From Thalassotalea algicola (GTDB taxonomy: Bacteria > Pseudomonadota > Gammaproteobacteria > Enterobacterales > Alteromonadaceae), in contig NZ_JABBXH010000007.1 in the NCBI RefSeq assembly GCF_012932965.1, forward strand, positions 62,001-126,000: a DNA stretch of 64,000 nt, given 5' to 3'. The position numbers were made by a program, and so were the translations under genes. Below the pieces are notes generated by a model. It did no database searches and was not told the DNA's origin. It was given only the letters and a program-made list of their open reading frames with translations. Each line of letters opens with the position of its first letter. Within the stretch, counting starts at the first letter, position 1. This document shows positions 56,557 to 64,000 of the stretch, one piece after another.

Positions 56557-56584
56557 AAAAAAAGGCGCTTGTAGCGCCCTTTTC
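56557..56584. terminator. Terminator between the DUF2789 and DUF3192 genes
   Basis: GGCGC-TTGTA-GCGCC (56564-56578) has a T run on the plus side (one C between) and a longer T run on the minus side, so it can serve both convergent genes. Confidence 0.85.
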
Positions 56585-56603
56585 TTAACACAGTATTAGT
56601 ATT

Positions 56604-56972
56604 TTATAGCTGTGCGTATGCGGTATCGCCCCAGCTCACCAACATGCCATTTTTGAAGATAAGCGGAGTACATTCATCTTTTGTAGTGACGCCATCTTTA
56701 TGCTTTCTGTTTGTACGGTAATAAAGCACCTGAATACTTTCACCATCTTTTTGGTAAACTTCATTGAAATCTGCCACACCTAGGCGACCTTGTACATCAC
56801 CAAAACTAGAGTTAACTTGCAGGCTAGCAATTTTTTTGCGGTTATCATATTCACGATCATTAAAGTCATAGCTGTAATGACCATCGTCGTCTCCACCAAC
56901 AGAAACAACACATCCAGTTAAGCCAAACGTTAAAGGTAAAGCAGCTAATAGTACGACAAGTGACTTTTTCAT
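56604..56972 (-). CDS. DUF3192 family lipoprotein
   Basis: The 122-residue product has a lipoprotein signal (VVLLAALPLTFGLTGC, Cys21). The mature part has an Asp/Gly-rich linker (VGGDDDGHYSYDFND), then KKIASLQVNSSFGDVQGRLG and VADFNEVYQKDGESIQVLYY, the pattern of DUF3192. CTPLIFKNGMLVSWG near the end is a conserved stretch. Envelope location, function unknown. Confidence 0.86.
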   Translation of the reverse strand: MKKSLVVLLAALPLTFGLTGCVVSVGGDDDGHYSYDFNDREYDNRKKIASLQVNSSFGDVQGRLGVADFNEVYQKDGESIQVLYYRTNRKHKDGVTTKDECTPLIFKNGMLVSWGDTAYAQL

Positions 56973-57142
56973 ATTTTATAAATCCCTGAGATTGTTTATT
57001 ATTGACTAACTTACAGCAAACTTTGCACCAACTTAATAAGCCATTGTTTTATAAAAAAATATTAATTTTTAAAACAATTGCACAATTTGCAGGTTGGTCA
57101 TTTTTACTAATATTTATTAAATAACTTAAGTGATTGCGCATA

Positions 57143-57451
57143 ATGACTATAAAAGATGAAATATTATCCATAGCTAACCAACTTGCTAACGAAGGCATAA
57201 ATCCTAGTGTGGCTAAAGTTAAGGCTCGATTAAGCGAATCAGCGTCCTTACCTACCATTATTAACACCCTAAAAAGTTGGCAACATCAGCCAGAAAACAC
57301 TGAGGTGAAAAAGCCAGATACACCTATAGAGAGTGAAATTAACGTAAGTGAATTAGACGTGGCTATAACAAAAGCGCTACAGCCATTAAAAGAAGAAATA
57401 GCCGAAATTAAACAACTACTTATTGCCATTAATGAAAAGTTAGATTGCTAG
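57143..57451 (+). CDS. Small KfrA_N-like helical protein
   Basis: The 102-residue product starts at ATG 57143. Residues 1-45 (TIKDEILSIANQLANEG, then INPSVAKVKARLSESASLPT) resemble the N-terminal DNA-binding domain of KfrA-type proteins. The C-terminal third (LKEEIAEIKQLLIAINEKL) is a short coiled coil. It could be a small DNA-binding dimer. The stop overlaps the end of convergent syd by 4 bp. The family call is tentative. Confidence 0.65.
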   Translation: MTIKDEILSIANQLANEGINPSVAKVKARLSESASLPTIINTLKSWQHQPENTEVKKPDTPIESEINVSELDVAITKALQPLKEEIAEIKQLLIAINEKLDC

Positions 57452-58011
57452 TCATAGATAACAGGGGTTAATTGTCCAAGAAATTCGGATAAATTGTTGG
57501 CCAATTTTTTATGAGCAGTTTTACCAACTTGCTCAACCCAAACTTCACCAGAGTCGTTATTAACAGATAGGATAAAGTCATCTTGATCGGTTAGCCCAAA
57601 AAATACCGTTATCGGTTGCTTTAACTTTTGCTTCATTAAAATATGGCCGATTACATTTTCCTGCAATCTATCAAAATCATCTTTATTCCAAGGTAACACA
57701 AAAGAAAGCTGGCCTTCTTCACAAGTTAAATCAAAGCTTTCACTATAAACGGACGTGAAAAACACTTTAATGTCGTTATGTAAACTAAAGCCTAATGCTT
57801 GCTCTACATTTTCAAAAGATAATTCATCAGTTATTTCCACCGGCTGCCAGTAATTAGCGTCTTGAGAGTATTCTCCTTGTTCACAAGGCGAAAGCCATTG
57901 GTCATCTTTTTCTACAACAGGTAAGTGGCCATGCTTTTCTCTAAATTGCTGAACATAGTGTTGGCATAAAGTTGTTAATTGATGTGTTAATTCAGCATTA
58001 AGGCATGTCAT
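57448..58011 (-). CDS. syd: SecY-interacting protein Syd
   Basis: I start at ATG 58011 (MTCLNAELTHQLTTLCQHYV), giving 187 residues, the usual size. Motifs of the family are LPVVEKDDQWLSPCEQG, YWQPVEITDELSFENVEQAL, SLHNDIKVFFTSVYS and NDSGEVWVEQVGKTAHKKLA. Syd binds SecY in the cytoplasmic membrane and may check its assembly. It is divergent from queF, the same neighbour as in E. coli. An upstream frame to 58098 overlaps the queF start and lacks family similarity. Confidence 0.93.
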   Translation of the reverse strand: MTCLNAELTHQLTTLCQHYVQQFREKHGHLPVVEKDDQWLSPCEQGEYSQDANYWQPVEITDELSFENVEQALGFSLHNDIKVFFTSVYSESFDLTCEEGQLSFVLPWNKDDFDRLQENVIGHILMKQKLKQPITVFFGLTDQDDFILSVNNDSGEVWVEQVGKTAHKKLANNLSEFLGQLTPVIYD

Positions 58012-58065
58012 CGACAGAAGATTCCTAGTAAAATGGAGCGTATTAAGTTTTATATATGATATGAC

Positions 58066-58917
58066 ATGGCAAAATACCAAAACAGCAAGCTTTTGCAAGG
58101 ACTAACGCTTGGGAAAGCAACTGAATACGCAAGTAATTACCAACCTGAGTTATTACAAGGTGTTCCACGTAGCTTGAACCGCGACGATCTTGAAATTAAT
58201 CAAAATAAGTTACCTTTTAATGGTGAAGATATTTGGTATGGCTATGAACTTTCATGGTTAAACCAGAAAGGGAAGCCTCAAGTGGCTATTGCCGAGTTCA
58301 GCTTTCCATGTAGCAGTGAAAATTTGATCGAATCTAAATCTTTCAAACTTTACTTAAATAGCTTCAACCAAACAAAGTTCTCTTCGTTTGATGAAGTTGA
58401 AGCGCTTTTAGTAAAGGATTTATCTTTGACTGCAAAAGCGACGGTTCGCGTAAAACTATTTGCCGTTGATAAATGCCCTGTACTAGAAATTGCTCATAGT
58501 AATGCCCAATGTATCGATGAATTGGATGTTGAGATCACTCACTATGATTATCAACCAACTTTACTAGCAACTAGTAGTGAAAAGTCAGGTCCGCTGGTTA
58601 ATGAAAACCTTGTTAGCCATTTATTAAAGTCTAACTGTTTAATCACAAACCAACCGGATTGGGCCAGCGTTTATATTAGTTATTATGGTCCCCAAATTGA
58701 CCATGAAAAGCTGTTGCAATACGTCGTATCTTTTCGCCAGCATAACGAATTTCATGAACAATGCGTAGAACGTATATATTGCGACCTAATGCATTTTTGT
58801 AAGCCACAACAGCTAACTGTATTTGCTCGATATACAAGACGAGGTGGACTGGATATCAACCCGTACCGAAGCTCAGAGCAAAGCAAGCCACCAGCGCTTC
58901 GAACATTTAGACAATAA
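58066..58917 (+). CDS. queF: NADPH-dependent 7-cyano-7-deazaguanine reductase
   Basis: The 283-residue protein is the long, two-domain type of QueF. The QueF motif [14 protein letters not shown] is at about residue 88. The C-terminal half has the active-site Cys in [19 protein letters not shown], then [19 protein letters not shown]. It reduces preQ0 to preQ1 in queuosine synthesis, using NADPH. The stop codon is inside the following terminator stem. Confidence 0.96.
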   Translation: MAKYQNSKLLQGLTLGKATEYASNYQPELLQGVPRSLNRDDLEINQNKLPFNGEDIWYGYELSWLNQKGKPQVAIAEFSFPCSSENLIESKSFKLYLNSFNQTKFSSFDEVEALLVKDLSLTAKATVRVKLFAVDKCPVLEIAHSNAQCIDELDVEITHYDYQPTLLATSSEKSGPLVNENLVSHLLKSNCLITNQPDWASVYISYYGPQIDHEKLLQYVVSFRQHNEFHEQCVERIYCDLMHFCKPQQLTVFARYTRRGGLDINPYRSSEQSKPPALRTFRQ

Positions 58918-58949
58918 AAAAAGCACCTCTCGGTGCTTTTTTTATTGTC
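58910..58949. terminator. Strong bidirectional terminator between queF and the M61 gene
   Basis: An 18-bp perfect stem (58910-58927 and 58932-58949) around TCTC has a GCACC/GGTGC core and seven A/T on each side, so it works in both directions. Confidence 0.92.
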
Positions 58950-58966
58950 AAACGGCTAATTTTTAT

Positions 58967-60760
58967 TTACTTACTAACCCTAGGTAATTCTAAACCTGTC
59001 CATGCTTTAAAGAATGCTTTCTGCTGTTCACTAGCCTCTTTTATCGCATTAATTTTTAACTGCTCGGCAGGTGTTTCGCCAAGCTTAACAGTTTTAGTAT
59101 TTAAGGCATCACGTCTAAAGAAGGTAACGTCTATTTTTTGTTTAGGTTTAAAGTTTTTCAAACGCTTTTTCAGGTCTTTATCAGCTACTCTAAGGCCATC
59201 GATAGCAATAATAATATCGTCTGTTGTTAATCCTGCTTGCCATGCAGGGCTTCCTTTTTCAACCGAGGTTATAATAAGCCCGTTTGCATGAGGCTTAGTA
59301 CTAATACCAGACCAAGCTTTTTTCTTATTGCCTTTCCCGTAATTTATTTCTAAACCGGCTTTTGATAGTAATTTATCAAAGTCAGGTTTAGCATAGCCAT
59401 CAATATTTTGTTGCCACCAATCTTGGTAATCTTCACCGGTTACTCGCTCTAAGATATTCAGCATATCTTGATCATTAAATGTTTTTGGAATGCTGTATTC
59501 CTTGTACAGAATGTCATGAACATTACGGTAGCTTTGCGATAAATTAGTTTTTGATAAAATATCAAAATCCAACACCCAAGAAACTAAGAAACCTTCAGAA
59601 TAAATATTAACACTGTGATTTCGGCCATAGTCCCCACCTTCACTGATCCATTTATCAAAGCTAGCCTCTGCGACTGTTTGACTTTCCCGGCCAGGTTTGT
59701 GCAGATATCCGTTAATACGTTTAGCTAAATTATTAAGCCACTCTTTAGCCGTCATAATGTCGCCACGCATTAATAATTGGTTTTGCAAATAGCTGGTTGA
59801 ACCTTCAGAAAGCCATAAGAGGTTTGAGTAATTTTCACCTTGATAATTGTAAGGAACCAAACCTTCAGGGCGGTATTGTTTAACATTCCACGTGTGTACA
59901 AACTCATGCGCGGCCGTACCAATAAAGCCTAAATAATCTTTGCGTTCTGCAAAGCTAAAACGAGAACGTTGAATAATGGTTGAATTTAGATGTTCAGTAG
60001 CCCCTCTTGCGCCACTTGTTGCATGAACCATAAACACATATCGTTCAAATGGGTAGTCAGACCAAATACTACTTCCCTGTGCAACTAGCGCTTTAAGGTC
60101 TGCAACCATTTTTTTACTGTCGTAATTACCTTTGCCCCATATCACCAGCTCATAATCTCTGCCATCAACCTCAAATTGATGAAATTCATTGATACCAGTC
60201 TCAATCGGTGAATCGATTAGTACGTCATAATCCGGTGCGATAAATTGATGTTTATTCCGCCCTTTCTTTAAGCCAGAAACACTGCGCCACTTCTTGGGAA
60301 CTTTTAACTGAACAATGTATTTATCGTCGCGAGTTTCATCGGTGTACATAACGACACCAGAGGCGTCAATAAAGGCATGGCTGTCATCAACATGGCGTGT
60401 CCTAAAGCCCAGTTGATTAGCATACACTTGATAATTAACAGTCACTCCATCGGATAAGTCACCCGTAATTCGCCAAGTGTCTTTGTCAATTTTATGCCAT
60501 TGCAGTTTCTGATCAGCGAGTGAAAACTCTCTAATTCCATTAGCCAAATTCAATATTTCATACCGTCCCGTTCGCCACGTTGGAAGTTTCAAATCTATTG
60601 ATTTTTGCTTAGTTTCAGGAAGAGAAATTCCAACTTGAGCATAATGATGCTCTGCTTCAGATAAATCGATTTTCACTTTTACATCAGCAAGCGTACCTGC
60701 TGAAAAAACACCGGTTAATAAATAAAATGGTAAGCTAAAGCGTCGTAAACCGTTGGGCAT
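58967..60760 (-). CDS. M61-family metallopeptidase with PDZ domain
   Basis: The 597-residue protein has a signal peptide (FYLLTGVFSAGTLADV). An N-terminal beta domain is followed by the M61 catalytic domain with GTAAHEFVHTWNVKQYRPEG (HExxH, with the Glu ligand in NLLWLSEGSTSYLQNQLLMR). A PDZ domain closes it at about 475-560 (GLIITSVEKGSPAWQAGLTT). The family includes glycyl aminopeptidases; this one is probably periplasmic. Substrate unknown. Single gene, ending at a bidirectional terminator. Confidence 0.92.
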   Translation of the reverse strand: MPNGLRRFSLPFYLLTGVFSAGTLADVKVKIDLSEAEHHYAQVGISLPETKQKSIDLKLPTWRTGRYEILNLANGIREFSLADQKLQWHKIDKDTWRITGDLSDGVTVNYQVYANQLGFRTRHVDDSHAFIDASGVVMYTDETRDDKYIVQLKVPKKWRSVSGLKKGRNKHQFIAPDYDVLIDSPIETGINEFHQFEVDGRDYELVIWGKGNYDSKKMVADLKALVAQGSSIWSDYPFERYVFMVHATSGARGATEHLNSTIIQRSRFSFAERKDYLGFIGTAAHEFVHTWNVKQYRPEGLVPYNYQGENYSNLLWLSEGSTSYLQNQLLMRGDIMTAKEWLNNLAKRINGYLHKPGRESQTVAEASFDKWISEGGDYGRNHSVNIYSEGFLVSWVLDFDILSKTNLSQSYRNVHDILYKEYSIPKTFNDQDMLNILERVTGEDYQDWWQQNIDGYAKPDFDKLLSKAGLEINYGKGNKKKAWSGISTKPHANGLIITSVEKGSPAWQAGLTTDDIIIAIDGLRVADKDLKKRLKNFKPKQKIDVTFFRRDALNTKTVKLGETPAEQLKINAIKEASEQQKAFFKAWTGLELPRVSK

Positions 60761-60995
60761 TTTGAACCTAATTTCATTTTGAAAAATGACGTTAGTTTAC
60801 CTATTTAGTATACAATTTCTATGCTCTACGAATAAATTTAAGTTAAATGTGATATCTATTTACAAATTTATAACCAATATCATAGTTTTATTGGAGGTTC
60901 TGATATAAAGTGAAAGGTATATCGAACACGTATGTCACATTAGTTTTTCGCTGCAACTGCATGAAAAACAAATGTATTTAGGGAAACCTCTCAGA

Positions 60996-62591
60996 ATGAG
61001 TGAAAAGTCTGTAATTCAAAATCAATTAAAACAGTTAAAAACTAAGCTTGATGCTTCAATTAATGCTCGCTCACAGATTGAAGACGACTTTAATAAACGC
61101 TCTATTTTGTTGACCGAATTTATCGCAAAGCTTTCACGATTATGTAAAGGGTTAGATCTAGAGCTAGACAACCGCTTAGCTAAACTTAGAGCGCTTTTGA
61201 AAAAAGCAGCTCCACTTCCTGATATTGAAAAAGAAATCACTAATTTATCCAAATTGTTAAACAAGCAAGCGTCAAAAAATGAAAATAATATTCGTAATAT
61301 GCACAATGAGTTTCACCAAGCTGGTGCTATGTTGCAAAAAGCGAAAGGTTTACCACCGCAAGCTCGACGAGAATTACGCAGTTTATTAACTGAAAATACA
61401 GAAAGTAAAGACGCCTTAATTCAATATGTGCCTAAACTTAGTGAGTTATTATCTATTTATTCAGAAGTAGTCGCTGCAAAAGATAATATTAAAGTATCAG
61501 GTAAGGATTTTGCTGCGACAAACGGCAACTCGGCTCATACAAACAATATTGATCTCGCGAGTTATATTAATAAATTTATTAGTATCCTAAATGGCATTAC
61601 ACTTTCAGATAAACAACAGCAAAAGCTTAACAAGCTTAAAAGTGATTTCGCCAATTCCTCATCGATGGATGAAACACTGCTCAGTAAAATAGTTGAAGTA
61701 TTCAACATTGTTGCCGCAGATATGGAGCAGGAGCGAAAAACAGCTAAGACTTTTTTATCCACATTATCTGGAGCCCTATCCAAGGTTCAACGTGCTGTTA
61801 AATCAACGATTACAGATTCTGATGAACAAAAGGAATTACATGAGAAAATTAATCAAAAATTAACCATTCAAATTGGCGAAATGACGAGTGTTGTGGAGTC
61901 GGCAACGTCTTTAACTGAAGCGAAAGCTGAACTTAACGACAAAATAGAAGGAATTGCCCAAACTGTAGAAGCAAAATCACTTAATGAATTAGAGTATTTT
62001 ACTTCTCTCGAGCAGCAACTCAAAACCATGCAACTAAAAGTGATTGAGCTGGAAAAACAAAGTCAAACTTTCGAGAAGCGCTTGATAGAACAACAGCAAA
62101 AAAGCATGCTTGATGCTTTAACCAAACTGAACAATCGTGCTTCTTTTGACGAACATATCGCAAAACAAATGGTTCGTTATCATCATAAGCCATTTGAGTT
62201 AGCGATAGCTGTACTCGATATAGACGACTTTAAGCGAATTAATGACACCTATGGCCATACTGCGGGTGATAAAACACTACAAGTTATCGCCTCTACATTA
62301 GTTAAATCACTTGATGATAATGTATTTATTGCGCGCTATGGCGGAGAAGAGTTTGTATTAGTGTTTGATAGTTTAAGCTATGGTGATTTAATGGTGGCGT
62401 TAGATAGTTTACGTAACAATATTGCTAAGCTACCTTTTAAGTTTAAAAACAATAAAGTCAGTATGACTACTTCAATAGGTGTTACTCACATTAGGAAGGG
62501 AGATAACATTCATAAAGCGTTTGAACGCGCAGACCAAGCACTGTACCAAGCCAAGAACAAAGGAAAGAATCAGGTTATTTACTCACAATAA
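60996..62591 (+). CDS. Diguanylate cyclase (GGDEF) with N-terminal coiled coils
   Basis: The protein (531 residues from the ATG at 60996; an in-frame ATG at 60972 is also possible) has no membrane segment. About residues 1-350 are long helices with heptad-like Leu/Lys/Glu spacing, and a coiled coil at about 315-370 (LEQQLKTMQLKVIELEKQSQ) leads into a GGDEF domain (DALTKLNNRASFDEHIAKQM, VLDIDDFKRINDTYGHTAGD, ARYGGEEFVLVFDS). The position of the I-site reads DDNV, not RxxD, so product inhibition may be absent. It should make c-di-GMP. It is 45 bp upstream of ppnN. Confidence 0.92.
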   Translation: MSEKSVIQNQLKQLKTKLDASINARSQIEDDFNKRSILLTEFIAKLSRLCKGLDLELDNRLAKLRALLKKAAPLPDIEKEITNLSKLLNKQASKNENNIRNMHNEFHQAGAMLQKAKGLPPQARRELRSLLTENTESKDALIQYVPKLSELLSIYSEVVAAKDNIKVSGKDFAATNGNSAHTNNIDLASYINKFISILNGITLSDKQQQKLNKLKSDFANSSSMDETLLSKIVEVFNIVAADMEQERKTAKTFLSTLSGALSKVQRAVKSTITDSDEQKELHEKINQKLTIQIGEMTSVVESATSLTEAKAELNDKIEGIAQTVEAKSLNELEYFTSLEQQLKTMQLKVIELEKQSQTFEKRLIEQQQKSMLDALTKLNNRASFDEHIAKQMVRYHHKPFELAIAVLDIDDFKRINDTYGHTAGDKTLQVIASTLVKSLDDNVFIARYGGEEFVLVFDSLSYGDLMVALDSLRNNIAKLPFKFKNNKVSMTTSIGVTHIRKGDNIHKAFERADQALYQAKNKGKNQVIYSQ

Positions 62592-62636
62592 ATTACTTTC
62601 CTATTGTCTACTTTCATCTGAGCAAAGGGGATCGTT

Positions 62637-64000
62637 ATGCATACATTAGTAAACCCTGTTGGTAACATGAACTTGTTATCACAAATAGAAGTCGATCAAT
62701 TACAAGAATCTGCTGGCAGCAAACTTTATCAATTATATCGCAATTGCTCACTCGCCGTGTTAAATGCGGGTAGCCATACTGATGATGCTGAACAAATCTA
62801 TCAGCAGTACCAAGACTTCAATATCAAGGTATTAAGAAGAGAGCGTGGCGTAAAGCTAGAGTTATTCAATCCCCCCAAAGAAGCATTCGTTGATGGCAAG
62901 ATTATTTTAGGTATAAGGGAACACCTATCTGCAGTGCTTAGGGATATATTATTTATCAATGACAAGTATTCTACGCTGTGTGAAACCCTTAAGTGTGAAA
63001 CTGAAAAAACAACGCATATTGTCTTTGATATTTTAAGAAATGCTAACGCTATTTTACCCGATAGCCAGCCAAATCTTATTACCTGTTGGGGTGGTCATTC
63101 AATTAACACCAATGAATACCAATACACTAAAGAAGTTGGCTATCAACTTGGATTACGTGGTTTTAATATTTGCACTGGTTGTGGTCCAGGTGCAATGAAA
63201 GGCCCCATGAAAGGCGCAACTATCGGTCATGCTAAGCAACGTAACCAAACAGGTCGTTACTTAGGCCTTACCGAGCCTAGCATCATTGCAGCAGAGCCTC
63301 CAAACCCTATCGTTAATGAACTCATTATCATGCCGGATATCGAAAAACGATTAGAAGCTTTTGTACGTTTATCACACGGCATCATTATTTTTCCAGGCGG
63401 CGCCGGCACCGCTGAAGAATTTCTTTATATCTTAGGCATTTTATTAAACAACCAAAATGCTATGCAACAACTGCCCATTATATTGACTGGCCCTAAAGAA
63501 AGCGCTGATTACTTTATGGAAATTGACGCATTTGTTGTTGCAACTTTAGGAGAAGAAGTCAGAAAGCTATATAAGATAATTATTGATGATGCCCCACAAG
63601 TTGCTAAAACAATGAAACAAGCTTTAGAGGAGGTTTTAACCTTCCGAAAAGATAAAGGTGATGCATTTCATTTTAATTGGACCCTCGCCATTACTAGTGA
63701 ATTTCAACAACCGTTTGAACCTAATCACGAAAACATGGCAAACTTAACAGTTAAGAGTGATATGGACACTGCAACATTAGCCGCCAATTTAAGACGTATT
63801 TTCTCTGGCATTGTTGCAGGTAACGTTAAGTCTAATGGCATTAAAGCAATTAGGGAACACGGTCCATTTATTATTACGGGCGAGCAAAAAATTATGGCAT
63901 TAATGGACAAACTGCTTAATTCATTTGTAGAGCAGCAACGGATGAAATTGCCAGGCAGCAAATATATTCCATGTTATCAAATATCAAAGGATGTTAATTA
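62637..64000 (+). CDS. ppnN: Nucleotide 5'-monophosphate nucleosidase (PpnN/YgdH), 3' end at the window edge
   Basis: The open frame from ATG 62637 (after AAGGGG) runs to the last base and holds 454 codons plus TA, which could be the first two bases of the stop. E. coli PpnN is also 454 residues and ends in nearly the same way (IPCYEICK; here [11 protein letters not shown]). Motifs are [69 protein letters not shown] and [19 protein letters not shown]. It splits nucleoside monophosphates to base and ribose 5-phosphate and is controlled by (p)ppGpp in E. coli. Confidence 0.95.
   Translation, partial: MHTLVNPVGNMNLLSQIEVDQLQESAGSKLYQLYRNCSLAVLNAGSHTDDAEQIYQQYQDFNIKVLRRERGVKLELFNPPKEAFVDGKIILGIREHLSAVLRDILFINDKYSTLCETLKCETEKTTHIVFDILRNANAILPDSQPNLITCWGGHSINTNEYQYTKEVGYQLGLRGFNICTGCGPGAMKGPMKGATIGHAKQRNQTGRYLGLTEPSIIAAEPPNPIVNELIIMPDIEKRLEAFVRLSHGIIIFPGGAGTAEEFLYILGILLNNQNAMQQLPIILTGPKESADYFMEIDAFVVATLGEEVRKLYKIIIDDAPQVAKTMKQALEEVLTFRKDKGDAFHFNWTLAITSEFQQPFEPNHENMANLTVKSDMDTATLAANLRRIFSGIVAGNVKSNGIKAIREHGPFIITGEQKIMALMDKLLNSFVEQQRMKLPGSKYIPCYQISKDVN

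Noticed and set aside
1-64000. Insertion sequences, prophage genes, CRISPR arrays, integrases and toxin-antitoxin pairs
   Set aside because: No transposase, integrase, capsid or Cas-like protein, no regularly spaced repeats, and no typical toxin-antitoxin pair was seen. The RHH gene at 9085 is paired with an SPFH gene, not a toxin.

Overview
The window is AT-rich chromosomal DNA from a marine gammaproteobacterium of the order Alteromonadales. Gene content and order look most like Colwelliaceae (Colwellia/Thalassotalea-like): the full rpsB-to-tilS envelope/housekeeping cluster, a TonB-dependent receptor, DUF3549/DUF3301, DUF2789, DUF2884 and DUF3192 proteins, MmsA, and several c-di-GMP enzymes. 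The taxonomic call is an inference from content, not from a search. I see no insertion sequence, prophage, CRISPR array, rRNA or tRNA.

Layout. 1-2937: the 3' part of a TonB-dependent receptor with Met-rich loops and an orphan periplasmic binding protein. 2930-7851: a minus-strand operon (CHASE2 adenylate cyclase, SH3-like protein, M48 lipoprotein peptidase) divergent from a GAF/HD-GYP protein. 8158-9288: an SPFH-domain membrane protein plus a small Arc-like ribbon-helix-helix protein, behind a perfect 21-bp palindrome that overlaps the promoter. 9327-16365: astB, an orphan amino-acid-type binding protein, a PhnA-like protein, a Cache chemoreceptor, a hypothetical protein and a DAACS symporter.

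16433-37149 is the conserved minus-strand block rpsB-tsf-pyrH-frr-uppS-cdsA-ispC-rseP-bamA-skp-lpxD-fabZ-lpxA-lpxB-rnhB-dnaE-accA-tilS. It links translation, isoprenoid and phospholipid precursors, outer-membrane protein assembly, lipid A synthesis, replication and fatty acid synthesis. 37463-43590 holds a DsbA-like protein, a diguanylate cyclase, and map-glnD-dapD. 43806-50308 holds a lipoprotein, truC, DUF3549/DUF3301, mmsA with a divergent LysR regulator, a GNAT enzyme and tapT. 50446-58917 is made of small transcription units (DUF2884, STAS-like, dgkA, MATE, a secreted protein, DUF962, GNAT, DUF2789, DUF3192, a small coiled-coil protein, syd and queF). The right end has an M61 peptidase, a coiled-coil diguanylate cyclase and ppnN, which is cut at about its stop codon.

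The most notable hidden feature lies in the roughly 590-base stretch without a gene at 54597-55190. Read on the minus strand it looks like a CsrB/RsmZ-type regulatory RNA: about 19 GGA motifs in 330 nt, several in the loops of consecutive short hairpins, a sigma70-like promoter, a rho-independent terminator, and a GacA/UvrY-box-like palindrome about 170 bp upstream. Together with two GGDEF proteins, an HD-GYP protein and a class III cyclase, it suggests that much of the window's accessory content serves global and second-messenger regulation.
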